In this document: in pieces, positions 24,001 to 37,173 of the stretch
Position numbering within the stretch: position 1 is the first letter of the stretch
How the letters are laid out: every line of letters begins with the position of its first letter
Assembly: GCA_947568835.1 (NCBI GenBank)
Contig: OX387608.1
Span: 9,462,001-9,526,000 of the forward strand
Length of the DNA: 64,000 nt
From: Protonemura montana
Lineage: Eukaryota > Arthropoda > Insecta > Plecoptera > Nemouridae
Reading direction: 5' to 3'
Translations under genes and position numbers: made by a program
The notes under the pieces: model-generated
Seen by the model: only the letters and a program-made list of their open reading frames with translations
Told to the model about the DNA's origin: nothing
Databases searched by the model: none

Positions 24001-27000
24001 TCTAGCGATTTCATTGGCGCCAGCTTGGCGCGCAGATCAACCACCTCTACCTGGACCGGCTTCAGCGACGTGTTCTCTTTCGACTGGTCATGGAGAGAGG
24101 CAACAGTCATGAGGCAGTTTGTAATTTCCAAAAGATGACGAGAATTTGATTAATTTTTTTATACAGCGATCAAAATGATAGCAGATTTGTTTGGAAATAA
24201 CTGATCCTTACATTTAACTTACTCTAGCATTTACTCTGATAAGTATAATTGAATATAGGATTTTTAATTTATCCATGAAATGCATCTTCTATCTACCAGT
24301 ATGTATCCAAAGAAATGAATCCACAGGTGTGGAGAGTCACCAAACAAAAATATAATATTGTGATTATTTATCCTATCAAGCAAATAATTGCCATTTTGTG
24401 CACTTTCGAATATCATTCCTTTTTAGAGCCAAGGTGGTTAAAAATATAAACTTTGCTTTGTCACACTCTCATTTTCAAGCCTCGTCATTTAGCACTCTTT
24501 CTAGTGCTAAAAGTGGCAGTCCACCTACGACGGCTTGGTATACAAAATGATAGAGTTTTAATCACAATCCATGCTTAAAGCACCACCAGGACATTGCAAA
24601 GATTGTGGCTCACCAGCTCTTCGATCTTGTATTGCAGCGACATGATCTTGTTCTCGAGCCCCTTGTTGAGCTTCTTGACGTGCTCTACAGAGCGTGCCTC
24701 CGTGCGCAGGCGCTTGAACTGCCTGCGAGCCGACCAGCGCCGGATGGCCGACTGTGCGATTATGATGCAGCGTAGGGAGCGTTTGTACTCGAGGCGGGCC
24801 AGCCAGCCGCGCACGTAGCGCTGGATCACGATCGCCTGCACAGAGAGGGGGTTAGCGTGTGGAGATGGTTACAATGGTCCACAGTTACATCCATCTTCCT
24901 TTAACATCTGACGATAAGAAAAAAACACTCTGTTGTTCGAATTTTACAGCTATTCAAAGCGTTTTCCTAAGACCATATATCAAATGGACGAAGCCCATAC
25001 ATTTTTAGTCAAGTACAGTTTGGTTCAGCTAGAGAGGTGACTCGAGTTTTGAATGCATCGGAATACTTTGGAAATTTATCATCACTTAACTTTCACACTG
25101 TCTAAATGGGAAACTTTGGTATTTGCAGGATGAAAGCTACCTATCAAAACGGCTGGCAATTTCACAGATCTCTAGCCATCTTAACTTGTGGTAGTGGCAC
25201 AGGCTGTTGAATACCACTGATGACTTTAAAATTATGAACACTATAACCCTATGAAAAATTTGAACCAAATCAAGGAATCGCACCCAGGATCGTTTCAGGG
25301 GTGTTGCACTAACCATCCATGCTACTTGGACATGACCTTTTTGAGACCATTTAAGTGTATTTAATAAGAATGACAGATCATCAAAGAGTAAAACCATGTC
25401 ACTCTGATTCCATCGACGCTATAGTGTATCAACATTCGTTCAAACTCAGGTAACTTTAATTTGACTTATAATTTAAAAAAAAACGGTGGGCCATGATGGG
25501 TGCCATGTGGAACATACCTTTGCATTGTACTTCATGTGCATGAACCGCTTCCTGGCAAGGTAGCCTCTGCAACGCGCCTGCAGTCCGATGGTGGTTAGCC
25601 GCGAGCGTCGGTAAGCTGTTCGCGCTAGCCAGCCGCGCACGTGCCGCTGCATGGTTGTAGCAGCGCGGTCGCGTCGGATGTGGTACACGCGGCTATCGGC
25701 GGAGAAAAGTGGCTATTAGACTTACGGGGAAAAATGACCGGATTTTTCTTGCCAGTTTTTAATTTAAATATTTTACAGTTAATTATTCTTGTGTAATATA
25801 TTAATTGGAATGCCCTTGACTCTACACTCAACGGTTCCATATAACACGCAATCAACAATATAACCCATGTTAGAGACTTGTCTACTGTCTATCCCGTAAG
25901 AGAAGAAACCATTGCAAAACACCCTAGGGCCATTTCTTACAGAGGGCTTTGATAGGGTGACTTCTCTCTCAGGTTAGGCTGTATGGATAAAAGTTAAAAG
26001 GCAGAATTTATTTGTTTGACGACCTGGCTTCTCTGATAGTTACGGAGATTGCATGCCAACAGCAACTTAGACGCTAAAAGATAAGATGATTCCAGGAAGA
26101 AATTCATGACAGATTCACGAGAAATGAAACCAAAACATTTTTACCTGTGCTAACATGAAAAAGCAGATTGTAGAAGCTCTGTCAGGCGATCTTATCATCT
26201 CCATGGATACCAAACATTGAATCTACCATTGACTCTTGTATGCTTGAGAGTATTTTAAATCTTAAAATTTAACAACGAACAAGGCTATCTTAGAAAAACA
26301 TATGTGTTTACTCACCGCCTTGCGACGAACCCGCGGGCATACCGCTGTATGCACCGCGTAGCGGTCACTGTTCGCCGGTACTTTTTGCAGCACACGAACA
26401 TGCGCACTTGCTTCTGTATTATTATGCAGCAAGCACGCAAGCGCTCAGCGCGTAGCTTCTCGAGGTACGCCACCTGCCCGGCGCGGAAGAATATTTTCGT
26501 TTTACCAAACTGGTACTTGTCCTCGGCCTTGATGATCTTCGACAGGATGCGCTGGCACGTGTCTTTCATGTTGCTGCGCATTATGTCCTTCGAGTGGCAC
26601 AGCACGCGGTAGCGGTGAAAGAATTCTGAGTACGTCCATCTGGAGAGAGTGGCAATGTGAGTGGTCCAAATGACAACAGCAATTTCAGTACGAGAAAGGA
26701 TAGGTTTTGGAGCAAATTTCTCAAGCAAGTTTTGCTTCAAATTTGGAAGAAAATTTTGTTGCAGAAAATGTCCAAGCAATGAAATTTTGAAATGGAAACA
26801 AAAAAATGAATATAAGTATGCTCTAATGAACAAAATCAGCACAAACTGGCGCCCTTGCTACTACATAGCGAAGCTATTCTGCTGTGAATGTCACGACAAG
26901 GATTGAAAGTATCAAAACTCATGGTTCAAAATCCTATTATTAAATAATTGGTCAGCATTAGTCCAATCCAATGTTACAGCTTCTTCACCTGAGGCTAAGG

Positions 27001-30000
27001 ACCTTACTATCAGCAACAAATATATAATACGGTAATACCTATATTGTAGTGGCACCAAGTAACTAGCTAAAAGCACGTTGTGGAAGAATTAAAATATTTT
27101 AAAATTTATTTGACATAATGCTGGTGACGTTCTATGCACGGTGATGCTTAATCTTTGGCATGCTACAGTCCATCTCTCTCTCATTCTTCCCTAAAACAAT
27201 TATCCAGATTCTGGCACCCTATTCACATAATATATTTGATTGATACAACTACAAGTATCATTTCAAATGGAGGTCATTACTGCCCAAACCTTGCCCGGGT
27301 TCTCGTCAAAGAACATGCACTATAAACGCCAATTTCCATCTAATTGAGAGGTCACGTACCTTGACGGAAACCCGGCAGCTGATATCCTGATGGTCTCTAG
27401 TACGCCGCAAGCGCGCAGCTGCTGCACCGCACGCATGGGGTTGTACTCGAAGGCCACCTTGTCGTCGTTGGGCTTGATACAGCGCACGTAATGCGGCGTG
27501 GTCGCGTTCAGCGTGCCCATCAGAGCGTTCAGCGAATCTCCGAACTGCGAACCGACCGTCTTCTTGTTCTGCTTCGCCGAGCCGGCAGAGGATGGCGTAC
27601 GAGATGGAGTCACCTTTACCTGAGTAACACACATCAAACAATATCCACATCAATAAATGCACAAATCAATTGGCAGTTTTAAGTCTTGCCATTTGGCATT
27701 TGTCAAATGACCTTCGACAAATCTCATAGACAAACTTCTCGGGTATATGAAGCAAACGACTAAGGTGCTCGTCCATTTCAGGATTAGAACCACCTGCAAA
27801 AATTGCAGCCAACCAGCCTTCTAGCAACATTCACCAATAAGAGATAATAGGCTAGAAAAAGGCTGTGGTCAGCAATTTTTACTGTGTGTTCTCCTACCAT
27901 GAAAGTACTGTTGTTAGATAAAGTAGGGAAATATTTGGATTAACCGTATGGATTTAGTAAATAACCTTCATATAACATCAATCAACTTATTTCGTAGTTG
28001 GTTTGTGCTTACCTTGACAGAGGTACGCTCCTTTGGCACTGGCACCTTCAATTTGGATGCTTCGTCGGAGAACAGACGTTGGATCAACTTGTTCTGCAAC
28101 ACGCAAGGGTAAAAATGACAGAATTTAAAATTACTTACTGTAACTGTAAACTGCAATAGCATGGATTGGGCAATAAGAGGAATAATAAGTGAAATAAGTG
28201 AACTAACAGATTCCATCGTGCACAACTCTTTCCAGAGATAAAATAAAAAAGAAGCAAAATTTAAAATGCAGTGCAGTAAAGATATATTTCAGCTTGCAGT
28301 AGCCAAAGTCTAGAAGTAATCCAGATTTTAATAAGACTAAATTTGTTAAAGATCTTAAATTGGGTCGATTGCTTAAAGTTATTAAATGGCATAGCCCAAT
28401 TGAAACCAATTGATTTTTTTTAAATTAATTTTATACAAGCACTCTCTTAATTCTTTTTAAACTCTAGGAAAAGCTGAATAGAGGGTACAGGTATCTTACT
28501 TTTCCGCTGCGAATCACGTTGATTTGGTCCTCGAGCACCGTGTCCCTGTTCTTCTCCAGGAAGCCGTTGCTCTGATACGTGACGTTGTCGGCAAAGTGGT
28601 GAATCACGAATGCGGTGTTGCCAAACCGCGGTCGCGCAAAGTGCTTGAACGTGCTGCACTTGGCATAAAGCTTCTCCGTCCAAGAGGCGTCCGAACCCTT
28701 CGGCATCTGTCGGTGGCAAGGGAAGAATGTTTGTCAGCGTTAAGTAAGTAAGTTACGCTTGAGGGCATTATTCTGTAGAGCAAAATTGAGAAGTTATGTC
28801 AGGTGGTTTCAGCATTGCTATGGCTAGAGAAATATGGTTGATAGTATTTTTTGTTTTCGAGACTAGCAACAAATAAGGGTTTTTTAGAAAAATGTCAGTA
28901 TAAAACTAACAAGGCATCTTACTTAATCACATCGTAAGTAAAGGCTTAAGAAATTCATAATTTTTTGAAGTCTATTTTAAATCAAATTGACAAAAGTTTG
29001 AAAACTGGAGAAAAAAGTTCAAATTTTGAAGATCAGGGTTCGATTCATCGATTGGGTACACATTTTTAAGAGGTTGTTAGCTCTCAAGATATTTATAGCA
29101 CTCACCCGACACTCCTCATCAAGCAAATCCAGTATCCCAAGCTTTGTTTCGATCAGATCAATGCAAGGCTGGTTGTCGTAGAAATCGATCAGCTTCCACT
29201 CGATCTCCTCCTTGAGGTACTCCTCCTGCTCGAGCTTGAACACGTGCTGGTTGAACTGCTGCTGCAGCTTCTCGTTGGCATAGTTGATACAGAACTGCTC
29301 GAAGCTGTTGGTCTCGAACGTCTCAAAGCCGTAGATGTCGAGCACGCCGATGAAGCTGTGAGCTTTCGTGCCAGACTCGAGCGCTTGGTTCACGACGGAG
29401 ACGATCCAGTTAAACAGCTCGGCGTAGATGTGTTTCGAGAGGGCATCACGAGCGCCCATGGCCTGCGAAAAGGAGCAAGGGAATAAAGCGTTTGAAAACT
29501 ACTAAGTTTAAAATGAAATCACATATTTAATGGGTCTTGCAAGACTTATTGTCCAGGATTTTTTGATTTTTTTTTTTAAATTTTTACTAGCTGCACACTA
29601 AAAAAATGATAAAACTCAAAATACTGTTTCTTGGGGTCTGGTATCAATTTTCAAATGACTTGAAATATTTTCTATTCTTTTTATACTGAATTAGACCGAC
29701 AATAGCCCGAACTTGAATATAAAGCAACCTTGAATAGAACACCACCTCGAGTAATTAAAGCATAAAAATATTTTAGGGAAAAAAATTGCGTACGATTCAG
29801 ACTAATTCAGTATCTGACCCATGCAGTACCGTACATTGGGGTGAGGACAATGGTATGCTCCCATTTTTAAAATACTGGTATAATCGACTAACTAAACCAC
29901 TCGTAGGAGAATTAAATTCATTCTCCTACTTTGTTTAGGAAACACTTCAGAAACCTTGAAGTGGATATGCGCCACATACCCAGCATAGCCTGATCCCATG

Positions 30001-33000
30001 AAAAAGAGTTTAAGGAGATAAGTAAAACCAGAAAAGGAAAAAAATTTACCTACAACAATAAGCAACTATAAATTTGAGAATCCAAATGCTTGTAGATTTA
30101 TCTCAATTCTCTACTAGGCAATATCAATAAGCAAGAAATTTCACTCTCCAGTAGCCAATAGTAGTAGCATAGAATGACTAACCTCCTGCGTATTCATGGG
30201 CTTGAAGAAGACCTCTCGCATGCTAGTGATCTTCCGTTGACACAGCCACTCTCTCATCGCCTCGGAGTCCAGTTCCAGCAGCTCGGCAAACGCTGCTAGG
30301 TGCTTGTCCTTGGCCTGATCAAAGCAAAGCAAAGTGAGCTCACAATACAACTCGAATTCAAGACCCTGAGCAAAGGACAACATCTTATTTTTTTTTATTT
30401 TTGCTTAGTTTTGGGCTTTTTTTTTTGCTCTGTGAAAAAGATATTTCATAAAACTTCTAGCCTATTGTTGCCTATTTCTACACATTGTTGTAATGTACGT
30501 ATAGACTGAATAAATTTAAAAAAAAAATCTAGTATGCATATTGCATATATGCAATATGCATACTAGATATATTACATAAAACTACAGTACAACAAAAAAT
30601 ACATAACAATATTTCATTTTTCATATTGTTCCTGTGTCCACTTCAAAGGTAAATTTACCTTTACCAGTATGGATAGCATGGGCAGGTGTTGTTTATCTCA
30701 CAGATTCTACCAGTGCATTCTCTGACCTGTGCCCTACATACATACTAGCTGTGATACTAGCGTGAAAAGCAGAAACTTCATATCTCTCATAATTTAAGTG
30801 TGTAACCCACGCTAAAAATTAAATTATATCAAAAAACAACGTACAGTTGAACATGGTAATAGAAATTATTGGCTAAAAAAAATCACTCCCTACCATTTTT
30901 GATAGTCAAAAACAAATAAATAAACCAACGAACAGTGACTCACGGGAATTGCGCTGCCCTCTCCCTCCTCGCCGCCCTCCCCGGCGGCCTCCTCCACAGC
31001 AACGTTGCCAAGATGAAGTAAGGCAGCCCAAACGCGGCACATGTCGCTGCGTTCGGCATCGGTGAAGCCGAGCAGGGTCAGGGCCGAAGACGTCTCGGTG
31101 AACGTGGCGGCGTCGTCGACGCCATCGATGTCCGGGCTGCCGCCCTGCTCTAGGTACCGAAACGAATCTTGGTGCGCTGCAAAATTCAGGTTAGGTTAGC
31201 AAGGCATGGTGTTTGTAGCAACAGTATTTTAACTTTTTTTTTCGTATTTCAGTTAGTCCTTAGCGGCCTGCTATGGCTCATCCCAAAATCTCGGGAGCGT
31301 TGATTTTTTAACTTTTCAAGCGGAAATAAAGAGGGTCTTTGTGTGTTACAAATGCCCAGGTCTCTTCAAGGGCCAAAAGGAATTCTTGAATATAAAAGCA
31401 GAGCTCCAAATAGCCTACGTACTGGTTAACGATCTTCAGTATGTGGATGACATTGCATATTTTATATTTGTTGGAATAATTTACTAAGTGACTATTCTCT
31501 ACATAGCTAAAAGAGGTATATGCAAGAGTACAACAGTATATACAGTACAATGGTATACAGTAGGTACAACAGTAGATATGACAGAGGTATCCCTTGATGC
31601 CATTCCCAGCAAAACAGAATACTAATCAAACAACACGTAAGCCAAAGACTACTTTACCTAGATGCAAGTGCGGCATCTGGTCACGCGACGCACAAAGCTG
31701 ATAGAATATGTGGTAGTTGCGTTCGCCGGGCGCCTGGAAGACGACACGTGACTTCTCGAGCAGGTACGTGCGCATCGACGCGCCCTGGATGTGGTAGTTC
31801 TTGTTGAAGTGGATCTCAATGAACTTGCCGAAGCGGGAGCTGTTGTCGTTGCGGGTCGTCTTCGCGTTGCCAATGGCCTCCATGATCGGGCTTGAAGCGA
31901 GCACCTTCTTCTCCACCTGCAAGACACAAGATATGGGTTTAAATAATGCCGCGATAGCTGATTGGGTTTCAGTTAACCAATTCCACTAGTAATCTTTACG
32001 TAATATTTTCCGTGAATTTCAAAACTATACAGGATTTAAGAAATTCTAATCTTTATTTAACTTTCAAGAACTAATTCGAAGTTACATAGTGGTCACTTTA
32101 GATATGATTGAACCTGGCATGCATTCTAAGCTGAAGTGTTTGGCTTTCTTCTATAAAAATGTAATGGACAAGATTTTAATGCCTATCCACCAACCAATAT
32201 AGCAGACTACAGGTTTTTCTTTAGCTTGTGGTTACCAAGTACTCCCACATTCATTGCATATGTATATCGAGATGAGTTTACAGTTAAGACGGAGCCAACA
32301 GTACATTTTCCATGTTCATGTATTTTATTTTTTAAAGTTCTAACTTCAAAAAATATTGAACCAATGTTTATTTCCATGCCATATTGTGTAATCAAGCTGT
32401 AAATACCTAGTTCTATCACAAGATTTGACTGTACGGTGAAATATCAATTTTTTTTTTTTTTTTTTTTGGCAACAAACAACAAATTCAATTATTCATCAAT
32501 CCCAAGTCCAAACCACCGCCACACCCACCTGCGTCTCCGTCGCTGACCCACCGACAGTGGCAAAGTATCGCATGGCGTACTTCGCTGACACCGTCTTGCC
32601 GGCGCCAGACTCGCCCGAAACGATGATAGACTGGTCGCGCGACTCTCTCTCCAGCTCTGTGTACGCCTCCTCTGCAACGGCGAAGATGTGCGGCTCGAGG
32701 TCGCCCATCGCCTGGCCGCGGTACGCCCATACCGTGTCAGGCCCGTAGATATCGAGCTCGCTGTACGGGTTGATGGCCACGAGCACGATGCCTGAAACGC
32801 TTGCCCGTCAGTGCTCATGGTAATAGAAAGCATATGGGCTGGAAGTCGCCCTTGTGATAAACCAGACAAACCAGCAGGTTTGTTTTTCATTTGATGAACA
32901 CTAAAACCCTCTCAAAAATGTTAACCCAATCTAGGAATTAAATCCAAGTCACTACCTTTCATATACAATAAAAATTCTCTAAAAAAAAGTTGTGTCCAAT

Positions 33001-34356
33001 TAGCAAAGATGGTAAGATGGTCTAGAAGATAGTACGCGCAAAAGGTGGAGATCTTGGTGGCTCTAAACGCATACTTTTTAATGTTGTAAGAAAGAGTCTT
33101 TTAAGAATGGACAGCACAAGTGAAAGTCTTAAAAATTAACCATAATCAAAACAAAGCAGTCAACTCTGCACGCCTGTGATGTATGTTCTAAAAGGTTTTG
33201 CTCGGCCGTTCGAAACAAACAGCTGACATGTTCTTACCGCAGTAGGTGTAGATTGTGAGCTGCCGGCAGAAGCGGACTTGCAGGTTGTAAAGCACGGCGG
33301 GCTCGTGAAGGTAGGACAGTGACGTGAGGTCATTCTCTCCAATAAGTATGTCGGGGTTTCGCAGCGGAGGTAGAGATTCATCGGATGGCACTGTGATTGT
33401 ATGCACCTTGCCATCCTCTGTTCGTACCTGCGGAAAGATGTTTAATTATCGTTGTGTTTTCATGTCTTAAATGGTATTGTTTGGTGAGATACACCGTTAG
33501 TTTGAGAGGCTATTTGCTATCACTCCAATAGCTCAGTTAATTTTGTAATGGACTTTCAAAGATAAAGTCTAGGCTAAAAATCAACTTGGGTGAGTGTTTC
33601 AACAGAAACCTAATCTTTACAAAGTTTTAAGGTAATGGTAGCAGTGGTTGGGAACAACCATTTGGGAATTCAAGTTTCCAAAATACAAGTTTTTTACATA
33701 ATGAATAACGTATGAAAAAATATCACAAGAATCCAGAAGGGGATAGAAAAGTTTAATGAATTGGCATCCTGATGACCTAGCTTTGTCTCAAGGACATTAG
33801 GGTTTCTTCTAACCACTTGCTACTATCACAGAAAATACAGTGAAACACTTTCCTATCAGGACCATCCATTCTGTAAGGCTCTACGCCACTAATCCTAACA
33901 TGTGGTTGCGAGGGAATAGCAATTGCTGTGTTAACAAATCAAACTTAATGGCAATGCTTTGCTTTACCTTCAAGATTTTCGAGGCGAAGTCTTCTGTGAC
34001 CTCAGCACCCTCCCACACCAGTTCTGGATGCTGAATCCATACCCGAGCTCCCTGGAACGCGACAAACAAACACACGACATCAACAATTGTTGTCAATCGA
34101 CTACAGACATTGGGTTTCACTCCACAAGTCACAGATTCCATGAGCTTCTAGAGTGGTTATCCTCCACCCGAGTTTTCACAACAGAACGCGACAGAACTCT
34201 GGAGCCAATTGCAACGACTTGGAACGCTGCATTGACCATTCCTAACAGCGTAACCCTAAAACGGAATTAAGTTTTCGTTTAGGGCAAAGGTCACAGCGCT
34301 GCTTCTTACGCCACGTTGAAACTCACTGCTGTAAACAAATGAAGAACTTCCGACAT
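15058..34356 (-). CDS. didum: Class V unconventional myosin heavy chain, complete, 27 exons, 1822 aa
   Basis: Actin-based processive motor carrying vesicles and organelles. Exons (minus order): 34356-34327, 34051-33968, 33427-33238, 32791-32529, 31916-31658, 31176-30944, 30314-30183, 29462-29106, 28706-28500, 28093-28013, 27619-27360, 26639-26316, 25692-25518, 24835-24614, 24083-23907, 23518-23318, 22483-22304, 21484-21239, 20471-20372, 20009-19820, 19534-19336, 18828-18735, 18274-18113, 17643-17294, 16830-16570, 15898-15641, 15291-15058. All junctions are GT-AG and in phase, totalling 5469 nt. The start [10 protein letters not shown] runs into [17 protein letters not shown], as in other Myo5 proteins. 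Motor 1-760: P-loop GESGAGKT 161-168, switch I NDNSSRF about 212-218, switch II DIYGFE 439-444. Six IQ motifs span about 765-910, a coiled-coil rod about 910-1430, and the DIL cargo tail about 1490-1800, ending PMLKKL. Length matches Myo5 (about 1800-1855). An acidic Gly/Glu insert lies at 341-349. I see no poly(A) signal close to the stop; minus-strand AATAAA occurs at 14080-14085 and 14087-14092. Confidence 0.97.
16060..16226. repeat. Inverted repeat, MITE-like, in a myosin V intron
   Basis: CCAAGGTAGAAATGGC at 16080-16095 has its exact reverse complement at 16193-16208. Weaker pairing extends outwards to about 40 bases per arm, around a loop of about 95 bases. No target-site duplication was confirmed. 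It lies in the intron between exons 25 and 26. Confidence 0.7.
23045..23158 (-). mobile_element. 5S-head SINE, 3' end only, in a myosin V intron
   Basis: Read on the minus strand it gives the family tail: CATCATCATCCACTCATTCA, then ACAAAACGGTGCATCGTTAA-like sequence. It is cut off at the 5' side and lies in the intron between myosin exons 16 and 17, in the same orientation as the gene. Confidence 0.7.
25222..25340 (-). mobile_element. tRNA-head SINE in a myosin V intron
   Basis: The minus strand reads CCAAGTAGCATGGATGGTTA, GTGCAACACC, TGGGTGCGATTCCTTG, then TTTTTCATAGGGTTATAGTG, TTCATAATTTTAAAG. Head and body are recognisable, with substitutions. It lies between myosin exons 13 and 14. Confidence 0.7.
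28995..29085 (+). mobile_element. Degenerate tRNA-head SINE fragment in a myosin V intron
   Basis: GAAGATCAGGGTTCGATTCA is the B-box region and ACACATTTTTAAGAGGTTGT the start of the body. The A-box side is not readable. It ends about 20 bases from the 3' edge of myosin exon 8, next to its splice donor. Confidence 0.55.
30527..30568. repeat. Perfect 42-bp palindrome in a myosin V intron
   Basis: The two 21-base arms are exact reverse complements with no spacer (centre GCATA/TATGC at 30547/30548). A poly(A) run of about 10 bases lies immediately on the left. It lies between myosin exons 6 and 7, 213 bases from exon 7. It could form a cruciform, or a hairpin in RNA. Confidence 0.95.
32893..32966 (-). 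mobile_element. Degenerate tRNA-head SINE fragment in a myosin V intron
   Basis: The minus strand shows GACTTGGATTTAATTCCTAG, GTTAACATTTTTGAGAGGGT, TTTAGTGTTCATC: B-box remnant plus body. A further patch at about 32990-33065 (GTGTCCAATTAGC, AAGGTGGAGATC) may be another worn copy in plus orientation. Confidence 0.55.
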
Positions 34357-36825
34357 ATATTCCTCAGCGATTCGTCTACAAGCTGGTTGTTTCTTTCCAA
34401 AGCGTCTCTGAAGTTTAATTAAATAAGCGTTCATGCTCGGGTTCATGGTCATGCCCCCACAGACCACAACCCTCAAACCGTCCGTTAAAACTAATAATCC
34501 TACACAGCAAGAGACTGCCAAACAGCAGTCTCCCTTGCCAACTGTTATGACCGCGAGTGTGTCTGGCCTTTAGTGTAACTAACCAGAAGATTGAAATTAA
34601 CGAAGGAAATTGTTAATTACTCCATCCAACTGTTAACAGGAGTAATTAATAAGCTAATTGGCGCGTTTGGTGCGATATCTTGCTCGGATAGTCTAACTAA
34701 ACCATTAGTAAGTAGACTAGATGAGAAGGAGGAAGCGATCAGCACAATGCACGTTTAAAAACGCGCATAAAACACGTTTGAATTTGAATTTCAAGATATT
34801 GACAGCCGCGATTTGCATTTCAGCGAGTGAGAGCTTGTCAAAGCTTAAAAAGTGAGTGGTGGCCGATTATAAAAATAAGAATCAAGTAGCTGCTCTATCG
34901 AATGAATTAATTTGTGATATTTGCATGAGAGAACAAGGATTTGATTACTCCTCACGACTTTTAAAATAATAACTCGTCAAGACCGCGGCGGCTGAGCGCA
35001 ACTGTACGTCGTGAGTGCAAACCAGTTTTTGGAGTGAATAATATAGCATTGACTAGTTCGGATAAGATACCGTGTTGCAGTGAATTCGGTCTCTCTATTC
35101 GCTGCATGCTATTTGCAAAGCTAATGTTGGAAGTAATGACACGCAATATATCAGCATATTTCCAGATTCCTTGAATGCTCGTGTGCTAGCCACACAGAGT
35201 TGCTGTTAGACGCAATGGAAAAAATTGCAGAGCATTTTGCCGCAGTCGTCGGCGAGAGTCAATATCTTGCAGACCAAACTAAATGTGCTAAAGTAACTGC
35301 ATGTATATAGCTAGAAGCTATTCGACTTCCTACCACCGACCAACTAACCTCGCAGCTTCTTCCCTGACAGCCAATTTCCTAAGGAACATGAAATGGACCA
35401 CTAGTGAGATAAGTAAAACTCGACCAAAGTTAGTAGTATAACATTCCAATGACTCTTTGGAGTCACTCTAAGGGGTACTTGGGTCGACAAAATGAGTTTG
35501 GAGAACTGAACAGTTTAAAACATACTTGTTATTTATATATATTTTTAGAGGGATTCATTAAGTCAAACGGGGTCACAATTACGATTCATGTCACAATGGA
35601 GGCTAATAACTGCTGGTAGATAGTTGTCTATCAAATCCCACCCACTACTGACATGACATGCAATCTCTACGTTTACATAACGCGCTGCTACATCCGTGAT
35701 GAATGCTGCATGCACTCAACAGCAAAATGGAAAACTGCAATCTGAGAGCGAAGAAGATACGGACAATAAAAGGATGCGCCAACCAACTTCTAGAAACGAC
35801 TGCTCATTGGTCGTGTGGAATGGCAAGGTTAAAACACGTGACCTTCCACAGAGCGGGAGGGGTGTTTACGTAACGCAACAGAGGGCACGGAGCCAGATCT
35901 TTGTGAGAGAAAACAGCTGACAATAAAATTTACCGAATAAGGCGTGTTTTGCGCTTGGCGATCGTAAATTAGTAAACGACCTTTGGGAAGGCGATCGAGA
36001 ACGAGATGCGATCGCACGCTGAGAAGACGAAGATTTCCGCTGGGATTGGACACAGTTTTATCACTTTGCTTTTATTTAGTGCCGTTGGGGGGTGAAATGA
36101 TCTATTGCCGCGAGCGTATGAATGGCGTATTCGCGGACCCCGATGTAGCGGCGTTTATGCAACGTCACTAAAGATTGATGTTTGGCATGGGGCGAATTTC
36201 ATGATTTTTCCAATTCGATCGTGAATTGGAAGCTACGTTAATAGTAAACACCAATACGTGAAAAGACGGAATACGCGAGGTACTCTGCAGGGAATTATTG
36301 AACAGTAGAATTTTCCATCTCCACAGCGGAAAATGGGTTGGGAGTTCACAGTGCCATTTAGGCTTGATTTCAATTTGGGGTGCGTCAAGTTCACAAATCA
36401 CTACTTTTTTTTGTCATCGTCTAGTGCTCGTTTTGTGTTGAATTGTGCTGCCCATAAAAAGTTTTACACTCAACCGCTCACCGAGATAATCAATTTCCTA
36501 GATGGGAGGCGAACTTGCTCCCAGCTCCAAAATTCTCCTCCAATCATTTACTCGCTTCTAGTTACGTCCCTGCACTGAGTTTATACCTAAGTACAGTCAG
36601 AGGGCCAGCATTAATGTCAAACTTTCTGCTGAGCCTGCAACATGTGGTTAAGGTAGGTGCCACCCGATGATGCTTGCTAACGTTCTTTTAACAAACTTTT
36701 AAATTTATATAATAACGTCTCAAATTATCGACACATACACATTTGCAGTGGATAACGACTAACTAGTAATAGACAATTGTGAGGTACATCAACATTTTAC
36801 TAACAGCATTTTAATTAGATTAAAA
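34357..36825. other. Spacer upstream of myosin V
   Basis: Should contain the myosin V promoter and any 5' UTR exon; I see no clear TATA or initiator. A plus-strand frame from 35696 (Glu/Gln-rich start) has no supporting splice sites or family match. Confidence 0.4.
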
Positions 36826-37070
36826 ATGACAGACAACTGCCCAATTTATGCAGGCTCATTATTATATAACAAACTGCCAGTGGACTTAAAAAATCTAAAA
36901 AGCTACACATTTAAAGATAGTCTAAAACTGTCTCTGCTGACCAAATGCTACTACAAAGTGAAAGAATTCCTATGTGACAAAGAAAATAACTAGTACCATA
37001 AGAACTGACGTGCCAATATCATGTACTGTGATCAATTAAGTCTGAATAAATATATTATTATTATTATCAA
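36826..37070 (+). mobile_element. LINE (non-LTR) 3' end, second family
   Basis: The open frame 36826-36993 reads YAGSLLYNKLPVDLKNL then SYTFKDSLKLSLLTKCYY to a stop: the C-terminus of a LINE reverse-transcriptase protein. A short 3' UTR follows, with AATAAA inside CTGAATAAATATATT and a TTATTATTATTATC end. The upstream part of the element is not recognisable. Confidence 0.65.
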
Positions 37071-37173
37071 CCGTTAAGGTTAGCATTGCCACTGATAAAG
37101 ATGAATTGAGCGCAAACCAGTCTTACACGCGACTTGTCTCCGAGAAATAATGAAATGAAATGGGTTAACACTC

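Noticed and set aside
35696-35920. Plus-strand 74-codon frame with a Glu/Gln-rich start
   Set aside because: No convincing partner exon, weak donor (AAG/GTTAAA), no recognised family.
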